Source of the DNA: CAWCWK01 sp963842125
GTDB taxonomy: Bacteria; Pseudomonadota; Alphaproteobacteria; Rhizobiales; CAWCWK01
Length of the DNA stretch: 64,000 nt
Assembly: GCA_963842125.1 (NCBI GenBank)
Contig: CAWJFE010000001.1
Span: 372,001 to 436,000 of the forward strand
Direction of reading: 5' to 3'
Shown here: piece after piece, positions 26,918 to 35,535 of the stretch
Numbering within the stretch: the stretch's first letter is position 1
Layout: each line of letters begins with the position of its first letter
Made by a program: the position numbers and the translations under genes
The notes under the pieces: model-generated
Databases searched by the model: none
Told to the model about the DNA's origin: nothing
The model's input: the letters and a program-made list of their open reading frames with translations, nothing else

Positions 26918-27009
26918 GCGTTCGGGCCGATGCTCCCATTCCGATCCTAACCACCCACAGGCCATGACAGGGCCGCCCCCGTCATCAGCGAGTGGAGCCG
27001 AGTAGACTT

Positions 27010-28278
27010 ATGGAAATGCGCCGCGTCGTCATCACCGGAACGGGCATGGTCAGCCCGCTCGCCACAGGCACCGAGGAGACCTGGAAGCGCCTCCTGGAGG
27101 GTCAGAGCGCGGCCGGGCGGATCGAGGAATTCGACGTCTCGGACCTGCCCTGCCAGATCGCCTGCCGGATCCGGCGCGGCGACGGCTCGGACACCTCCTT
27201 CGATCCCTCCGCCTGGATGGATCCGCGCGATCTGCGCCGCGTCGATGATTTCATCATCTACGCCATGGCCGGCGCCGACATGGCGCTGGAGGACGCGGGC
27301 TGGCACCCGTCCGAATTGGAGGACCAGCATCGCACCGGCGTCCTCATCGGCTCGGGCATCGGCGGGTTCCAGGGCGTCGCCGACGGCGCGCTTCTCCTCC
27401 AGGAGAAGGGTCCGCGCAAGCTCTCGCCCTTCTTCATCTCCGGGCGCCTCATCAACCTCGCCTCCGGCTACGTCTCGATCAAGCATGGGCTGAAGGGCCC
27501 GAACCACTCGGTCGTCACGGCCTGCTCGACCGGAGCGCACGCGATCGGCGATGCCGCCCGCCTCGTCGCGCTCGGCGATGCGGACGTGATGGTCGCCGGC
27601 GGTTCGGAATCGGCTGTCACGCGGCTCTCCATCGCCGGCTTCGCGGCCTGCCGCGCGCTCTCCACCGGCTTCAACGACACGCCCGAGAAGGCGTCCAGGC
27701 CCTATGACAAGGACCGCGATGGCTTCGTGATGGGCGAGGGCTCCGGCATCGTCGTGCTTGAGGAGTTGGAGCACGCGCTCGCGCGCGGTGCCAACATCAT
27801 CGCCGAGGTCGTCGGCTACGGGCTCTCGGGGGACGCCTACCACGTCACGGCGCCGGCCTCCGACGGCAACGGCGCCTTCCGCGCAATGGAGGCCGCCGTC
27901 GGCCGCGCCGGCATCGACGCCTCCGAGATCGACTACATGAACGCCCACGCCACCTCGACGCCGCTCGGCGACGAGATCGAGCTTCGCGCCGTCACCAATC
28001 TCGTCGGCGCAGGCTCCACGATGTCGATGTCGTCCACCAAGTCCGCCATCGGGCACTTGCTTGGCGCGGCCGGTGCGGTCGAGGCGATCTTCGCCGCCCT
28101 CGCCATTCGCGACAACGTCGTGCCCCCGACGCTCAATCTCGACAATCCGAGCGTGGAGACCGACATCGATCTCGTCCCCCATAAGGCGCGCGAGAGGAAG
28201 GTCGATATCGCGATGTCGAATTCGTTCGGCTTTGGCGGTACCAACGCGTCCCTCGTGCTGCGGCGCTTCGCCGGCTAG
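27010..28278 (+). CDS. fabF: 3-oxoacyl-ACP synthase II FabF
   Basis: This 422-residue condensing enzyme elongates acyl-ACP. The Cys-His-His triad is intact: C172 in VVTACSTGAHAIG, H313 in MNAHATSTPLGD, and the second histidine in KSAIGHLLGAAG near 349. The FGFGGTNASLVL C-terminal glycine motif is present. I start at 27010; an ATG two codons later is equally possible. A spaced GGAG lies about 12 bases upstream. Confidence 0.96.
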   Translation: MEMRRVVITGTGMVSPLATGTEETWKRLLEGQSAAGRIEEFDVSDLPCQIACRIRRGDGSDTSFDPSAWMDPRDLRRVDDFIIYAMAGADMALEDAGWHPSELEDQHRTGVLIGSGIGGFQGVADGALLLQEKGPRKLSPFFISGRLINLASGYVSIKHGLKGPNHSVVTACSTGAHAIGDAARLVALGDADVMVAGGSESAVTRLSIAGFAACRALSTGFNDTPEKASRPYDKDRDGFVMGEGSGIVVLEELEHALARGANIIAEVVGYGLSGDAYHVTAPASDGNGAFRAMEAAVGRAGIDASEIDYMNAHATSTPLGDEIELRAVTNLVGAGSTMSMSSTKSAIGHLLGAAGAVEAIFAALAIRDNVVPPTLNLDNPSVETDIDLVPHKARERKVDIAMSNSFGFGGTNASLVLRRFAG

Positions 28279-28364
28279 ACGCATGTCCGTCTGCCGCAAA
28301 ATCGCAACGGTCTGTCGCTAGCGGTGGCCGATAGACTGTTCTGCGTTCGCGAGGACCGCGAGAG

Positions 28365-29786
28365 ATGACCGTTCAAGACACCCCCGCCGGCCGAACCACC
28401 GCCGGCGAGATCGCTGCCGATGGCCACACGGGTTTCGAGGCCGGCGATCCGGCGACCCGCACCGACGGCATCGCTGCGCCCGACACGACCGAGACGCCGA
28501 GGAAGCCCACGGCCCGCGAGCGGCGGTTGAACCGCAACGGGTTCGTCGCGCTGTTGGGCGGTCTGATGTCGCTCGCCTTCATCGGCGCGCTGGCGCTCGG
28601 CGCCATCCTCTATCTCGGGGCCGGCATGCTCGACGCGAAGGGCCCGCTGGCGGAAGAGACCGTCGTGACCATCCCAGAGGGCGCCGGCGCCAACACGATC
28701 GCCGCGATCCTCCGGCGCGAAGGCGCGCTGCCCGATAGGCGCGTGGCGGGCGTTGCCGATCCGACCATGCTCTTTCGGACGGCCGTGCGCACCAAGGGCG
28801 CGAGTTCGAGGCTGCGGGCCGGCGAGTATCTCATACCTGCGAACGTGAGCGTGAACGGTCTCGTCGACCTTCTCACCTCCGGCCAGGCGATCCAGCACCG
28901 GGTGACGGTGCCCGAGGGACTGACCTCGTTCCAGGTCGTTCAGCGACTGGCGAATCACGAGGTATTGGAGGGCCCGATTCCGGCCATACCGCCCGAGGGC
29001 TCGATCCGTCCCGAGACCTACAACTTCTCGCGCGGCGCAACGCGCCAGGAGATCCTCGACAAGATGATGGCCGACCAGCGCGCCATCGTCGAGAAGGCCT
29101 GGGCGAGCCGCGCGCCGGACCTTCCGCTCTCATCGCCCGAGGAACTGCTCATCCTCGCCTCGATCGTCGAGAAGGAGACGGGTGTCGGCTCCGAGCGCGC
29201 GCATGTCGCGTCCGTCTTCACCAACCGGCTGCGGCGCGGCATGCGGCTGGAGACCGATCCGACGATCATCTACGGGCTCTGGGGCGGCGAGGGAAAGCCG
29301 AAGGACCGCGGCGGCCTGCGTCGCTCCGAACTCGACCAGCGCACGCCCTACAACACCTACCAGATCGACGGCCTGCCGCCCGGCCCGATCGCCAATCCGG
29401 GCGAGGCCGCGCTGATGGCGACGGCCAATCCGATCGAGACGGACGACCTCTTCTTCGTCGCCGACGGCACAGGCGGCCACGTCTTCGCCAAGACCTATGA
29501 CGAGCACCTCGCCAATGTGGCCAAGTGGCGCCAGATCGAACGGGAGCGCAACGCCGCGCGGGCGGCGGCCAAGAGCGATAGCAGCGCCACCGAGCGCGAA
29601 GTGTCCATACCGAACGACCTCGCGATCGCCAGTGACGCCACGGCGATCGAGGGTGCGACCATCATCCAGACCGCACCGGCCAATGCGACCGTGGCCGGAG
29701 AGAGCCCAGCCGGGGCTGCGGCCGAAGTCGCCGCCGAAGTCGCCGCCGAGGGCTCTCCCGTGCCGCTGCCGCCGCGCAGACTTTGA
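28365..29786 (+). CDS. mltG: Endolytic transglycosylase MltG
   Basis: The 473-residue enzyme cleaves nascent glycan strands at the inner membrane and helps set their length. An N-terminal cytoplasmic tail of about 65 residues is followed by one transmembrane segment (FVALLGGLMSLAFIGALALG), a LysM-like part (VTIPEGAGANTIAAIL) and the YceG domain with catalytic glutamate in LILASIVEKETG. The C-terminus is a low-complexity Ala/Glu/Val tail (AAEVAAEVAAEG), encoded by a 12-bp tandem repeat. The gene lies in the fabF-mltG-yicC-gmk order usual for Rhizobiales. Confidence 0.94.
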   Translation: MTVQDTPAGRTTAGEIAADGHTGFEAGDPATRTDGIAAPDTTETPRKPTARERRLNRNGFVALLGGLMSLAFIGALALGAILYLGAGMLDAKGPLAEETVVTIPEGAGANTIAAILRREGALPDRRVAGVADPTMLFRTAVRTKGASSRLRAGEYLIPANVSVNGLVDLLTSGQAIQHRVTVPEGLTSFQVVQRLANHEVLEGPIPAIPPEGSIRPETYNFSRGATRQEILDKMMADQRAIVEKAWASRAPDLPLSSPEELLILASIVEKETGVGSERAHVASVFTNRLRRGMRLETDPTIIYGLWGGEGKPKDRGGLRRSELDQRTPYNTYQIDGLPPGPIANPGEAALMATANPIETDDLFFVADGTGGHVFAKTYDEHLANVAKWRQIERERNAARAAAKSDSSATEREVSIPNDLAIASDATAIEGATIIQTAPANATVAGESPAGAAAEVAAEVAAEGSPVPLPPRRL

Positions 29787-29838
29787 GGGCCGCCGCCCGC
29801 CCCGCTCGGCGTAGGCGAGGCGGACCGGTGAAACACGC

Positions 29839-29880
29839 ACCTCCCGAGAGACACCTCCCGAGAGACATCTCACGAGAGAC
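29839..29880. repeat. Three 14-bp tandem repeats in the mltG-yicC gap
   Basis: Units at 29839-29852, 29853-29866 and 29867-29880 read ACCTCCCGAGAGAC twice and then ATCTCACGAGAGAC. The shared CGAGAGAC resembles part of the 24-bp array near 59.3 kb, but the period differs. It lies in the untranslated space upstream of yicC. Confidence 0.7.
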
Positions 29881-29903
29881 CTTGAGAAAGCCGATAGGGG
29901 CCG

Positions 29904-30773
29904 ATGACACTGCACAGCATGACCGCCTTTGCCGGAACCGCCGGCTCGCATGGACGCCACGCCTGGACGCTCGACCTCAAGTCGGTCAACGCACGCGGGC
30001 TGGATCTCAAGCTGCGCTTGCCGAGCAGCCTCGATCCGCACGAAGCCGCGATCCGCAAGACAGCGGGCGCTCGCCTGACCCGCGGCACGGTCTCGATCAC
30101 GCTGCGGCTCGACGCCGGATCGATCGAGATGGCCTATGCGGTCAACGCCGACCTTCTGACCACGCTCGCCAAGACCCTGATCGAGGCCTCCAACCGCACC
30201 GGCCTCGCCGCGCCCACGCTCGATGCGCTGGTGCGGGTGCCGGGCGTGCTCGAACAGGCCGATAGCGACATGGCCGAAGAAGGGTTGAACGAGGCGCTTC
30301 TCGCCAGTCTCAACGGTGGCATCGACGCGCTGGCCGAGGCCCGGGGCGAGGAGGGTGCGCAGCTTGCCGTCCTCCTCACCGATCACATCGACACGCTGAC
30401 CCGCCTCACCGACGACGCCGAGGCGACGGGGGCGTCCCGCCCCGCCGCGCGCCAGGAGCGGCTGCGCGCCATGGTCGCCGATCTCGATGTCGCGCTCCCA
30501 TCTGAGCGTCTGGTGCAGGAAATCGCGCTCCTCGCCGTCAAGATCGACATCCGCGAGGAACTCGACCGCTTGCGCACGCATATCGCGGCCATTCGCGACC
30601 TCCTCGCCAAAGGCGGCCCCATCGGGCGCCGGCTCGATTTCTTCGCGCAGGAACTCAACCGCGAGGCCAACACGCTATGCTCCAAGGCCGGCGACGCGGC
30701 GCTGACGGCGATCGGCGTCGAGATGAAGGTCGTCATCGACCAGTTCCGCGAGCAGGTGATGAATGTCGAATAG
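29904..30773 (+). CDS. yicC: YicC family endoribonuclease/stress protein
   Basis: The 289-residue protein has the YicC N-terminal domain (MTLHSMTAFAG, VNARGLDLKLRLP) and the DUF1732 C-terminal domain with RLDFFAQELNREANTLCSK. E. coli YicC has been described as an endoribonuclease acting on an sRNA; in this organism the target is unknown. AGGGG stands just before the start. It is placed ahead of gmk as in many proteobacteria. Confidence 0.92.
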   Translation: MTLHSMTAFAGTAGSHGRHAWTLDLKSVNARGLDLKLRLPSSLDPHEAAIRKTAGARLTRGTVSITLRLDAGSIEMAYAVNADLLTTLAKTLIEASNRTGLAAPTLDALVRVPGVLEQADSDMAEEGLNEALLASLNGGIDALAEARGEEGAQLAVLLTDHIDTLTRLTDDAEATGASRPAARQERLRAMVADLDVALPSERLVQEIALLAVKIDIREELDRLRTHIAAIRDLLAKGGPIGRRLDFFAQELNREANTLCSKAGDAALTAIGVEMKVVIDQFREQVMNVE

Positions 30774-30809
30774 GACGGTGATGGCACCGATGACATCCGG
30801 GTCGATGCG

Positions 30810-31505
30810 ATGGTGAAGGACGACGAGGCCGACGTGCCCAAGAGCCTCGACGCGCCGGGCCTCGTGCCCGAGACCGGACATGTCACGCGGCGCGGGCTGA
30901 TGCTCGTCCTCTCCTCACCGTCGGGCGCCGGCAAGAGCACGATCTCGCGGCTTCTCCTGGAGACCGATACCAACATCACGCTCTCGGTGTCCGGCACAAC
31001 GCGCGATCCGCGCCCGGGCGAGATCGACGGCGTCCACTATCACTTCATGGACCGGCCGGACTTCGAGAGCCTGATCGAGACGAGCGGCTTTCTCGAATGG
31101 GCCCACGTCTTCGACCATCTCTACGGCACGCCCCGCGCGCCTGTGGAGGCGGCGCTCACGGCCGGGCGCGACGTCCTTTTCGATATCGACTGGCAGGGCA
31201 CGCAGCAGATCGCGGCGCAGGCGCCCGACGATCTCGTGCGGGTCTTCATCCTGCCGCCCTCGATCGCCGAACTCGCAGCGCGGCTGCGGCGCCGCGCTCA
31301 GGATTCCGATGCCGTCGTCGCCAAGCGCATGGCCAAGGCCTCGGCCGAGATCAGCCATTGGGACGAATACGACTACGTCATCGTCAACCGCGACATCGAC
31401 GAGAGCCTGCGCCGCCTCCGCGCCATTCTCCAGGCCGAGCGCATCCGCCGCACGCGCCAGACGGGGCTGGCCGATTTCGTCGGCTGGCTGCGGACCGACC
31501 TCTAA
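30810..31505 (+). CDS. gmk: Guanylate kinase
   Basis: The enzyme phosphorylates GMP to GDP. The P-loop SSPSGAGKST appears near residue 34, followed by SGTTRDPRPGEIDGVHYHF and the lid and C-terminal region ending GLADFVGWLRTDL. With the ATG at 30810 it has 231 residues, including about 30 before the kinase fold. An internal ATG at 30900 would give the minimal enzyme, so the exact start is uncertain. It is the last gene of the fab-mltG-yicC cluster. Confidence 0.95.
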   Translation: MVKDDEADVPKSLDAPGLVPETGHVTRRGLMLVLSSPSGAGKSTISRLLLETDTNITLSVSGTTRDPRPGEIDGVHYHFMDRPDFESLIETSGFLEWAHVFDHLYGTPRAPVEAALTAGRDVLFDIDWQGTQQIAAQAPDDLVRVFILPPSIAELAARLRRRAQDSDAVVAKRMAKASAEISHWDEYDYVIVNRDIDESLRRLRAILQAERIRRTRQTGLADFVGWLRTDL

Positions 31506-31538
31506 CGGACCGCCCGGCCTGAGAGTCCAGGCGAGTTC

Positions 31539-32507
31539 TCAGGTCTCCTTCGTCGACGTCTCCGCCGCGTGCCGGCCGAAATCGGCGGCGTCGGTGTCCT
31601 GCCCGGCCTCGACGATCCGGCGCCGGATGTCGCGGGTGCGGGTGAAGAGATCGAAGAGCGCATCGCCGTCGCCCCAGCGTATGGCGCGCTGGAGGAGGGC
31701 CAGATCCTCGGAGAAGCGCCCCAGCATTTCGAGGACGGCGTCCTGATTGCTGAGGAAGACGTCCCGCCACATCGTCGGGTCCGACGCGGCGATGCGCGTG
31801 AAGTCACGAAAGCCCGAGGCGGAGAACTTGAGCACCTCCGACTTCGTGTGTCCCTCGAGGTCGGAGACCGTGCCGACGATGTTGTAGGCGATGAGGTGCG
31901 GCAGGTGGCTGGTGATCGCCAGCACCCGGTCGTGATGGGCCGCGTCCATCGCCTCGACATCGGCGCCGAGCCCCTGCCAGAAGCGGGTCAGCCGCGCGAC
32001 GGCGCTGATGTCCGCCCCGGCCGGTGGGGTGAGGATGCACCAGCGATTGCGAAAGAGGGTGGCGAAGGCGGCCTCGGGGCCGGATTGCTCGGTGCCCGCG
32101 ATGGGATGTGCGGGGATGAGATGCGCGGACGCTGGCACGTGAGGCGCCATCGCCTCCAACACCACGCGCTTGACCGAGCCCGCATCGGAGACGACGGCGC
32201 CGGCCTTCAGATGGGGCGCGATCGCCTCGGCCACCGCGCCGCTCGCGCCGACGGGCACGCAGGCGATGACGCAATCGGCGCCCGCGACCGCCTCGCCGAC
32301 CTCGGCGTGGTAGCTGTCGCCGAGCCCCAGCGCCTCGGCGCGGGCTAAGGCATCCCAATCCCGGTCGTGAAGCGCGAAACGGACGCCGTCGCGCCGCCCG
32401 GCGAGCGCGATCGAGCCGCCGATCAGACCGCAGCCGATAATGGCCACCCGTGCGAAGGGCGGAGCGTCATCGCCCGCGACGACGTCCTTTAGAGGCTCGT
32501 CAGTCAT
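31539..32507 (-). CDS. tyrC: Prephenate/arogenate dehydrogenase family protein
   Basis: The 322-residue NAD(P)-dependent enzyme oxidises prephenate or arogenate in tyrosine synthesis. It starts with a Rossmann motif (ARVAIIGCGLIGGSIALA, near residue 20). It contains the conserved histidine region LIPAHPIAGTEQSGPEAAF and the C-terminal helical domain with ITSHLPHLIAYNIVGTV. The start at 32507 overlaps the hisC stop by eight bases, which shows coupling. The choice between prephenate and arogenate cannot be made from sequence. Confidence 0.9.
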   Translation of the reverse strand: MTDEPLKDVVAGDDAPPFARVAIIGCGLIGGSIALAGRRDGVRFALHDRDWDALARAEALGLGDSYHAEVGEAVAGADCVIACVPVGASGAVAEAIAPHLKAGAVVSDAGSVKRVVLEAMAPHVPASAHLIPAHPIAGTEQSGPEAAFATLFRNRWCILTPPAGADISAVARLTRFWQGLGADVEAMDAAHHDRVLAITSHLPHLIAYNIVGTVSDLEGHTKSEVLKFSASGFRDFTRIAASDPTMWRDVFLSNQDAVLEMLGRFSEDLALLQRAIRWGDGDALFDLFTRTRDIRRRIVEAGQDTDAADFGRHAAETSTKET

Positions 32508-33648
32508 CGCCAGCCTGGGCGAGGAAATCGCGGACGGCGGCGATGAACGCCCTGTTGGCCTCTTCGGTCCCAACCGTCACGCGCAGGGCATTGGGCAGGC
32601 CGTAGGCCACCACCCGGCGCGTCAGCACGCCCCGCGCGACGAGGAAGGCGTCGGCCTCGGCGGCCGTCCGGCCTTCCGCCTCGGGGAAGTGGACGAGGAG
32701 GAAGTTGCCGACCGAAGGCGTGACCGTCAGGCCGAGCGCCTCGACCTCGGCGGCGAGCCAGGGGCGCCATTTCGCGTTGTGGGCGCGGGCACGGGCAAGA
32801 TGGTCGGCATCGCGAACGCCGGCAGAGCCGGCCGCGATGGCGGCGGCGTTGACGTTGAAGGGGCCCCTCACCCTGTTGATCGCGTCGATGATCGGGGCGG
32901 GCGCATAGGCCCAGCCGATCCGCAGCGCTGCCAGACCGTGGATCTTGGAGAAGGTGCGGATCATGACGACATTGGCCGCCTCGTCGACCAGCGCCGCCCC
33001 GTCCGCATAGTCGTCGAGTTCGACATATTCGGCATAGGCCGCGTCGAGCACGAGGAGCACGTGCGGCGGCAGGCCGGCCTGGAGGCGGCGCACCTCGGCA
33101 TCCGGCAGATAGGTGCCCGTCGGATTGTTGGGGTTGGCGAGGAAGACGATCTTCGTGCGCTCGGTGACCGCCGCGAGAAGCGCGTCGACATCGGCGGTCA
33201 GATCGGTCTCGTCGGCGACGACCGGGGCCGCGCCCGAGCTGAGCGTTGCGATCCGGTAGACGAGAAAGCCGTGCTCGGTGAAGACGACCTCGTCGCCCGG
33301 CCCCGCATAGATCTGCGCGAGGAGCCCCAGGATCTCGTCCGACCCGTTGCCGCAGACGATCCGCGCCGGGTCGAGCCCGTGCGCCGCACCGATCGCCTCG
33401 CGCAGGACGAGGGACGAGCCATCCGGATAGTCCTCGAGATGGCCGGCCGCCTGACGATAGGCGTCTATCGCGCGCGGACTCGCGCCCAGCGGCGATTCGT
33501 TGGACGAGAGGCGATAGATCTTTTCGGCATCGGCCGTGTGACGACCGGGCACATAGGCCGCGATCTCGAGCACACCTGGGCGGGGTCGCGGCGCGGTGGC
33601 CGGCGCATCGATGTCTGTGTCTGTATCGGCGTCAGGGGCGAGGCTCAT
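32500..33648 (-). CDS. hisC: Histidinol-phosphate (or aromatic) aminotransferase
   Basis: The 382-residue class I/II PLP enzyme has the HisC pattern: LSSNESPLGASPRAIDAY near the start, the cofactor-binding NPNNPTGTYLP, and the PLP lysine in RTFSKIHGLAALRIGWAYA. Lying between a chorismate mutase and a prephenate dehydrogenase, it probably transaminates aromatic keto acids rather than, or in addition to, imidazole acetol phosphate. The N-terminus carries about 15 extra Asp/Ala/Thr residues (PDADTDTDIDAPATAP), encoded by a short simple repeat. Confidence 0.88.
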   Translation of the reverse strand: MSLAPDADTDTDIDAPATAPRPRPGVLEIAAYVPGRHTADAEKIYRLSSNESPLGASPRAIDAYRQAAGHLEDYPDGSSLVLREAIGAAHGLDPARIVCGNGSDEILGLLAQIYAGPGDEVVFTEHGFLVYRIATLSSGAAPVVADETDLTADVDALLAAVTERTKIVFLANPNNPTGTYLPDAEVRRLQAGLPPHVLLVLDAAYAEYVELDDYADGAALVDEAANVVMIRTFSKIHGLAALRIGWAYAPAPIIDAINRVRGPFNVNAAAIAAGSAGVRDADHLARARAHNAKWRPWLAAEVEALGLTVTPSVGNFLLVHFPEAEGRTAAEADAFLVARGVLTRRVVAYGLPNALRVTVGTEEANRAFIAAVRDFLAQAGDD

Positions 33649-33717
33649 CGAGGATGCGTCCTTGCTTGTCGGGTGTGGGAGCAGATGAATGGAGCGAGGT
33701 GAACGATGCGGCCGGAA

Positions 33718-34416
33718 TCAGAGCGCCGGCGAGACCCAGGGTCCGCGCATGTAGCCACCCAAGGGCCGGATGACGCAAGCGGGATCGAGGGGCGCGGTGT
33801 CGCCGGCGACCAGGCGGTCCCCGTCCTGGCGATCGGTCAGCTGATCGAGACCCTGCGCCTCCCCCGAGACGAGGGTGACGGGCACGTCCCAGTCGAGATC
33901 CATCCTTGGGCCCACGACGAGCGCATCACCGACCCGCATGAGAACGCCGGCGCGCTCCGGCATCGCCCGCCACCAGGGGCCGGCGCGAAGGGGCAGAACG
34001 GCGATATCGCTCTCGCGATGTCCGGCGGCGGCGAGCGCCGTCGAGGCGTTTTCATGCGCGACAAGCTCGGCCGCATTGCCGAAGGCGAAGCGGGCGGCGT
34101 CGCGAAGGGCACCATCCTCGGCGCCGAGGTGGACGGCGAAGGGTACCTGTACCTGTGTGAGCGCCCCGATGATCTCACGCCAGATGCGCTGGAGGCTCGC
34201 CTCCGGAAAGCTGCCGCGATGGCGCTCGCCGAGCCGGCGGGCCATGGCGGCCTCGCGATCGGGGCGCAGCGCGGTTCCGAGCGTGCCGCTATCGGCCCGC
34301 TTGGCCTGTGCGACCTGTGCCACCACCTCGGCCCGCGCCATCAGCGTGTCGTGCATCAGCGTGTCGAGCCGATCGATCTCGGCCCGCAAAACATCGAGGG
34401 AAGGCGGTTCGGACAT
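33718..34416 (-). CDS. Chorismate mutase with degenerate prephenate-dehydratase-like C-terminus
   Basis: Residues 1 to about 90 form an AroQ-type chorismate mutase domain (LDVLRAEIDRLDTLMHDTLMARAEVVAQVAQAK, then IWREIIGA), which converts chorismate to prephenate. The remaining 140 residues begin FAVHLGAEDGALRDAARFAFG, which resembles the start of a prephenate dehydratase domain, but I find no catalytic TRF motif. It heads the operon with hisC and the prephenate dehydrogenase. The total of 232 residues is too short for an active P-protein. The C-terminal domain may be structural or regulatory. Confidence 0.8.
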   Translation of the reverse strand: MSEPPSLDVLRAEIDRLDTLMHDTLMARAEVVAQVAQAKRADSGTLGTALRPDREAAMARRLGERHRGSFPEASLQRIWREIIGALTQVQVPFAVHLGAEDGALRDAARFAFGNAAELVAHENASTALAAAGHRESDIAVLPLRAGPWWRAMPERAGVLMRVGDALVVGPRMDLDWDVPVTLVSGEAQGLDQLTDRQDGDRLVAGDTAPLDPACVIRPLGGYMRGPWVSPAL

Positions 34417-34491
34417 GAATGGCGGGCGGGTTGGTGAACGGGACCCGCCTTGATACGGCGCGCACGCGAATATGCAACGGGGCGCCAGCGC

Positions 34492-35343
34492 TCACCCATC
34501 GTCCGGCCCGGTCCGAAGCCAGCCGCGATAGGCGGGGTCGGCATCGATCATGTCGCCGTAGAGCCAGACCATCCGGTCGCAGAACCAGAGCTTGGCGAGC
34601 ACCGAGACCGCGATGCCGGCGGTCGTGATCCACCCATCCAGCACGACGAGCCCATAGAGCCCCACCAGCGCGCCGACCATCGCAAGACCGGAGAGAAGGT
34701 GCGCCACCCGGACGTGATGCGCCGGGATCGGCACCCGCCCCCGCGCCAGCCAGACCCGCTCGCCAAACGTGGCCTGGGACGACCAGCGGTCCGTCCGGCG
34801 CGGCACGGGGAAGACGCGCGGGTTCAGCCAGACCCAGACCTGCAGCGCCAGGATGGGCACCAGGCACCACCAGCCGATCCAACTGCGCGAGAACACGGCG
34901 AGCGCCATCAGCGGCAGGATCGGCACCCGCGTCCAGGCGCTCCACGGATTGGCGTGCCGCGCCCAGACCGCATCCGACATCCCCATCAGCCAAGCCACCC
35001 GATGACCGTAGTCATGACTGCCTCGTGCCGGCGGGCTGGGCTCTCCGCCTCGCGGCTCTTCTTTGCCTCGCGCCGGCGGGCTGGAGTTGCTTAGAGGCTG
35101 TTCTCCACCTGGCTCCGGCGGGCTGGAGTTGCTTAGAGGCTGTTCTCCGCCTGGCTCCGGTGGGTTGGATTGGCCTAGCGGCTCCTCTTCGGCTCGCGCT
35201 GCCGGGCTGGGGATGGTCCTTGTCGATGGGTCGGATGTGCTTCGTGGGACCGGGGTGGTCGCGTCGTCGATTGGAACGGTGGCCGGATTCTGGGCGGGCG
35301 AGTCTGGGGCATTGCCGGAGGCGGGACGGTCGGGCGGGGGCAT
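34492..35343 (-). CDS. DUF6653 family membrane protein with proline-rich repeat N-terminus
   Basis: The C-terminal 164 residues (MGMSDAVWARHANPWSAWTR onward) match the DUF6653 family of small proteins with about four membrane segments and no known function. The frame is open upstream, and an ATG at 35343 (MPPPDRPASG) has GGAG eight bases in front. This start adds 119 residues of Pro/Ser/Glu-rich sequence, including the repeated PPEPGGEQPLSNSS and two PPARG motifs, encoded by the 24/42-bp DNA repeat. Without the extension the gene would start at 34986, where I see no ribosome site. The extended form is therefore my choice, at moderate confidence. It diverges from dapF. Confidence 0.65.
   Translation of the reverse strand: MPPPDRPASGNAPDSPAQNPATVPIDDATTPVPRSTSDPSTRTIPSPAARAEEEPLGQSNPPEPGGEQPLSNSSPPEPGGEQPLSNSSPPARGKEEPRGGEPSPPARGSHDYGHRVAWLMGMSDAVWARHANPWSAWTRVPILPLMALAVFSRSWIGWWCLVPILALQVWVWLNPRVFPVPRRTDRWSSQATFGERVWLARGRVPIPAHHVRVAHLLSGLAMVGALVGLYGLVVLDGWITTAGIAVSVLAKLWFCDRMVWLYGDMIDADPAYRGWLRTGPDDG
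35017..35206. repeat. 42-bp tandem array with 24-bp family units (DUF6653 N-terminus)
   Basis: Three 42-bp units occupy 35081-35122, 35123-35164 and 35165-35206; the first two are nearly identical (CTGGAGTTGCTTAGAGGCTG onward) and the third is diverged. Single copies of the reverse-complemented 24-bp core (CCTCGCGCCGGCGGGCTGG) lie at 35017-35040 and 35062-35085. Read on the minus strand, they code for the PPARG and PPEPGG stretches of the DUF6653 protein. Confidence 0.7.
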
Positions 35344-35535
35344 CGGACGGTCTCCGTGGGCTTGGCATGGGGCTTGGCATGGGGCGGGGCTGGCCAGGAT
35401 GCGCCTTACGTCGCACCGCTGGCAAACCCGTCCTGACGGCGCTGCTCTTCGGGCGGCGGATGGGCCTGACTGGCAAACGTCTGCGTTGACTGCCATATAG
35501 CGGCGTCGCCCACACGCACCTCGGACGCCTCGCAG

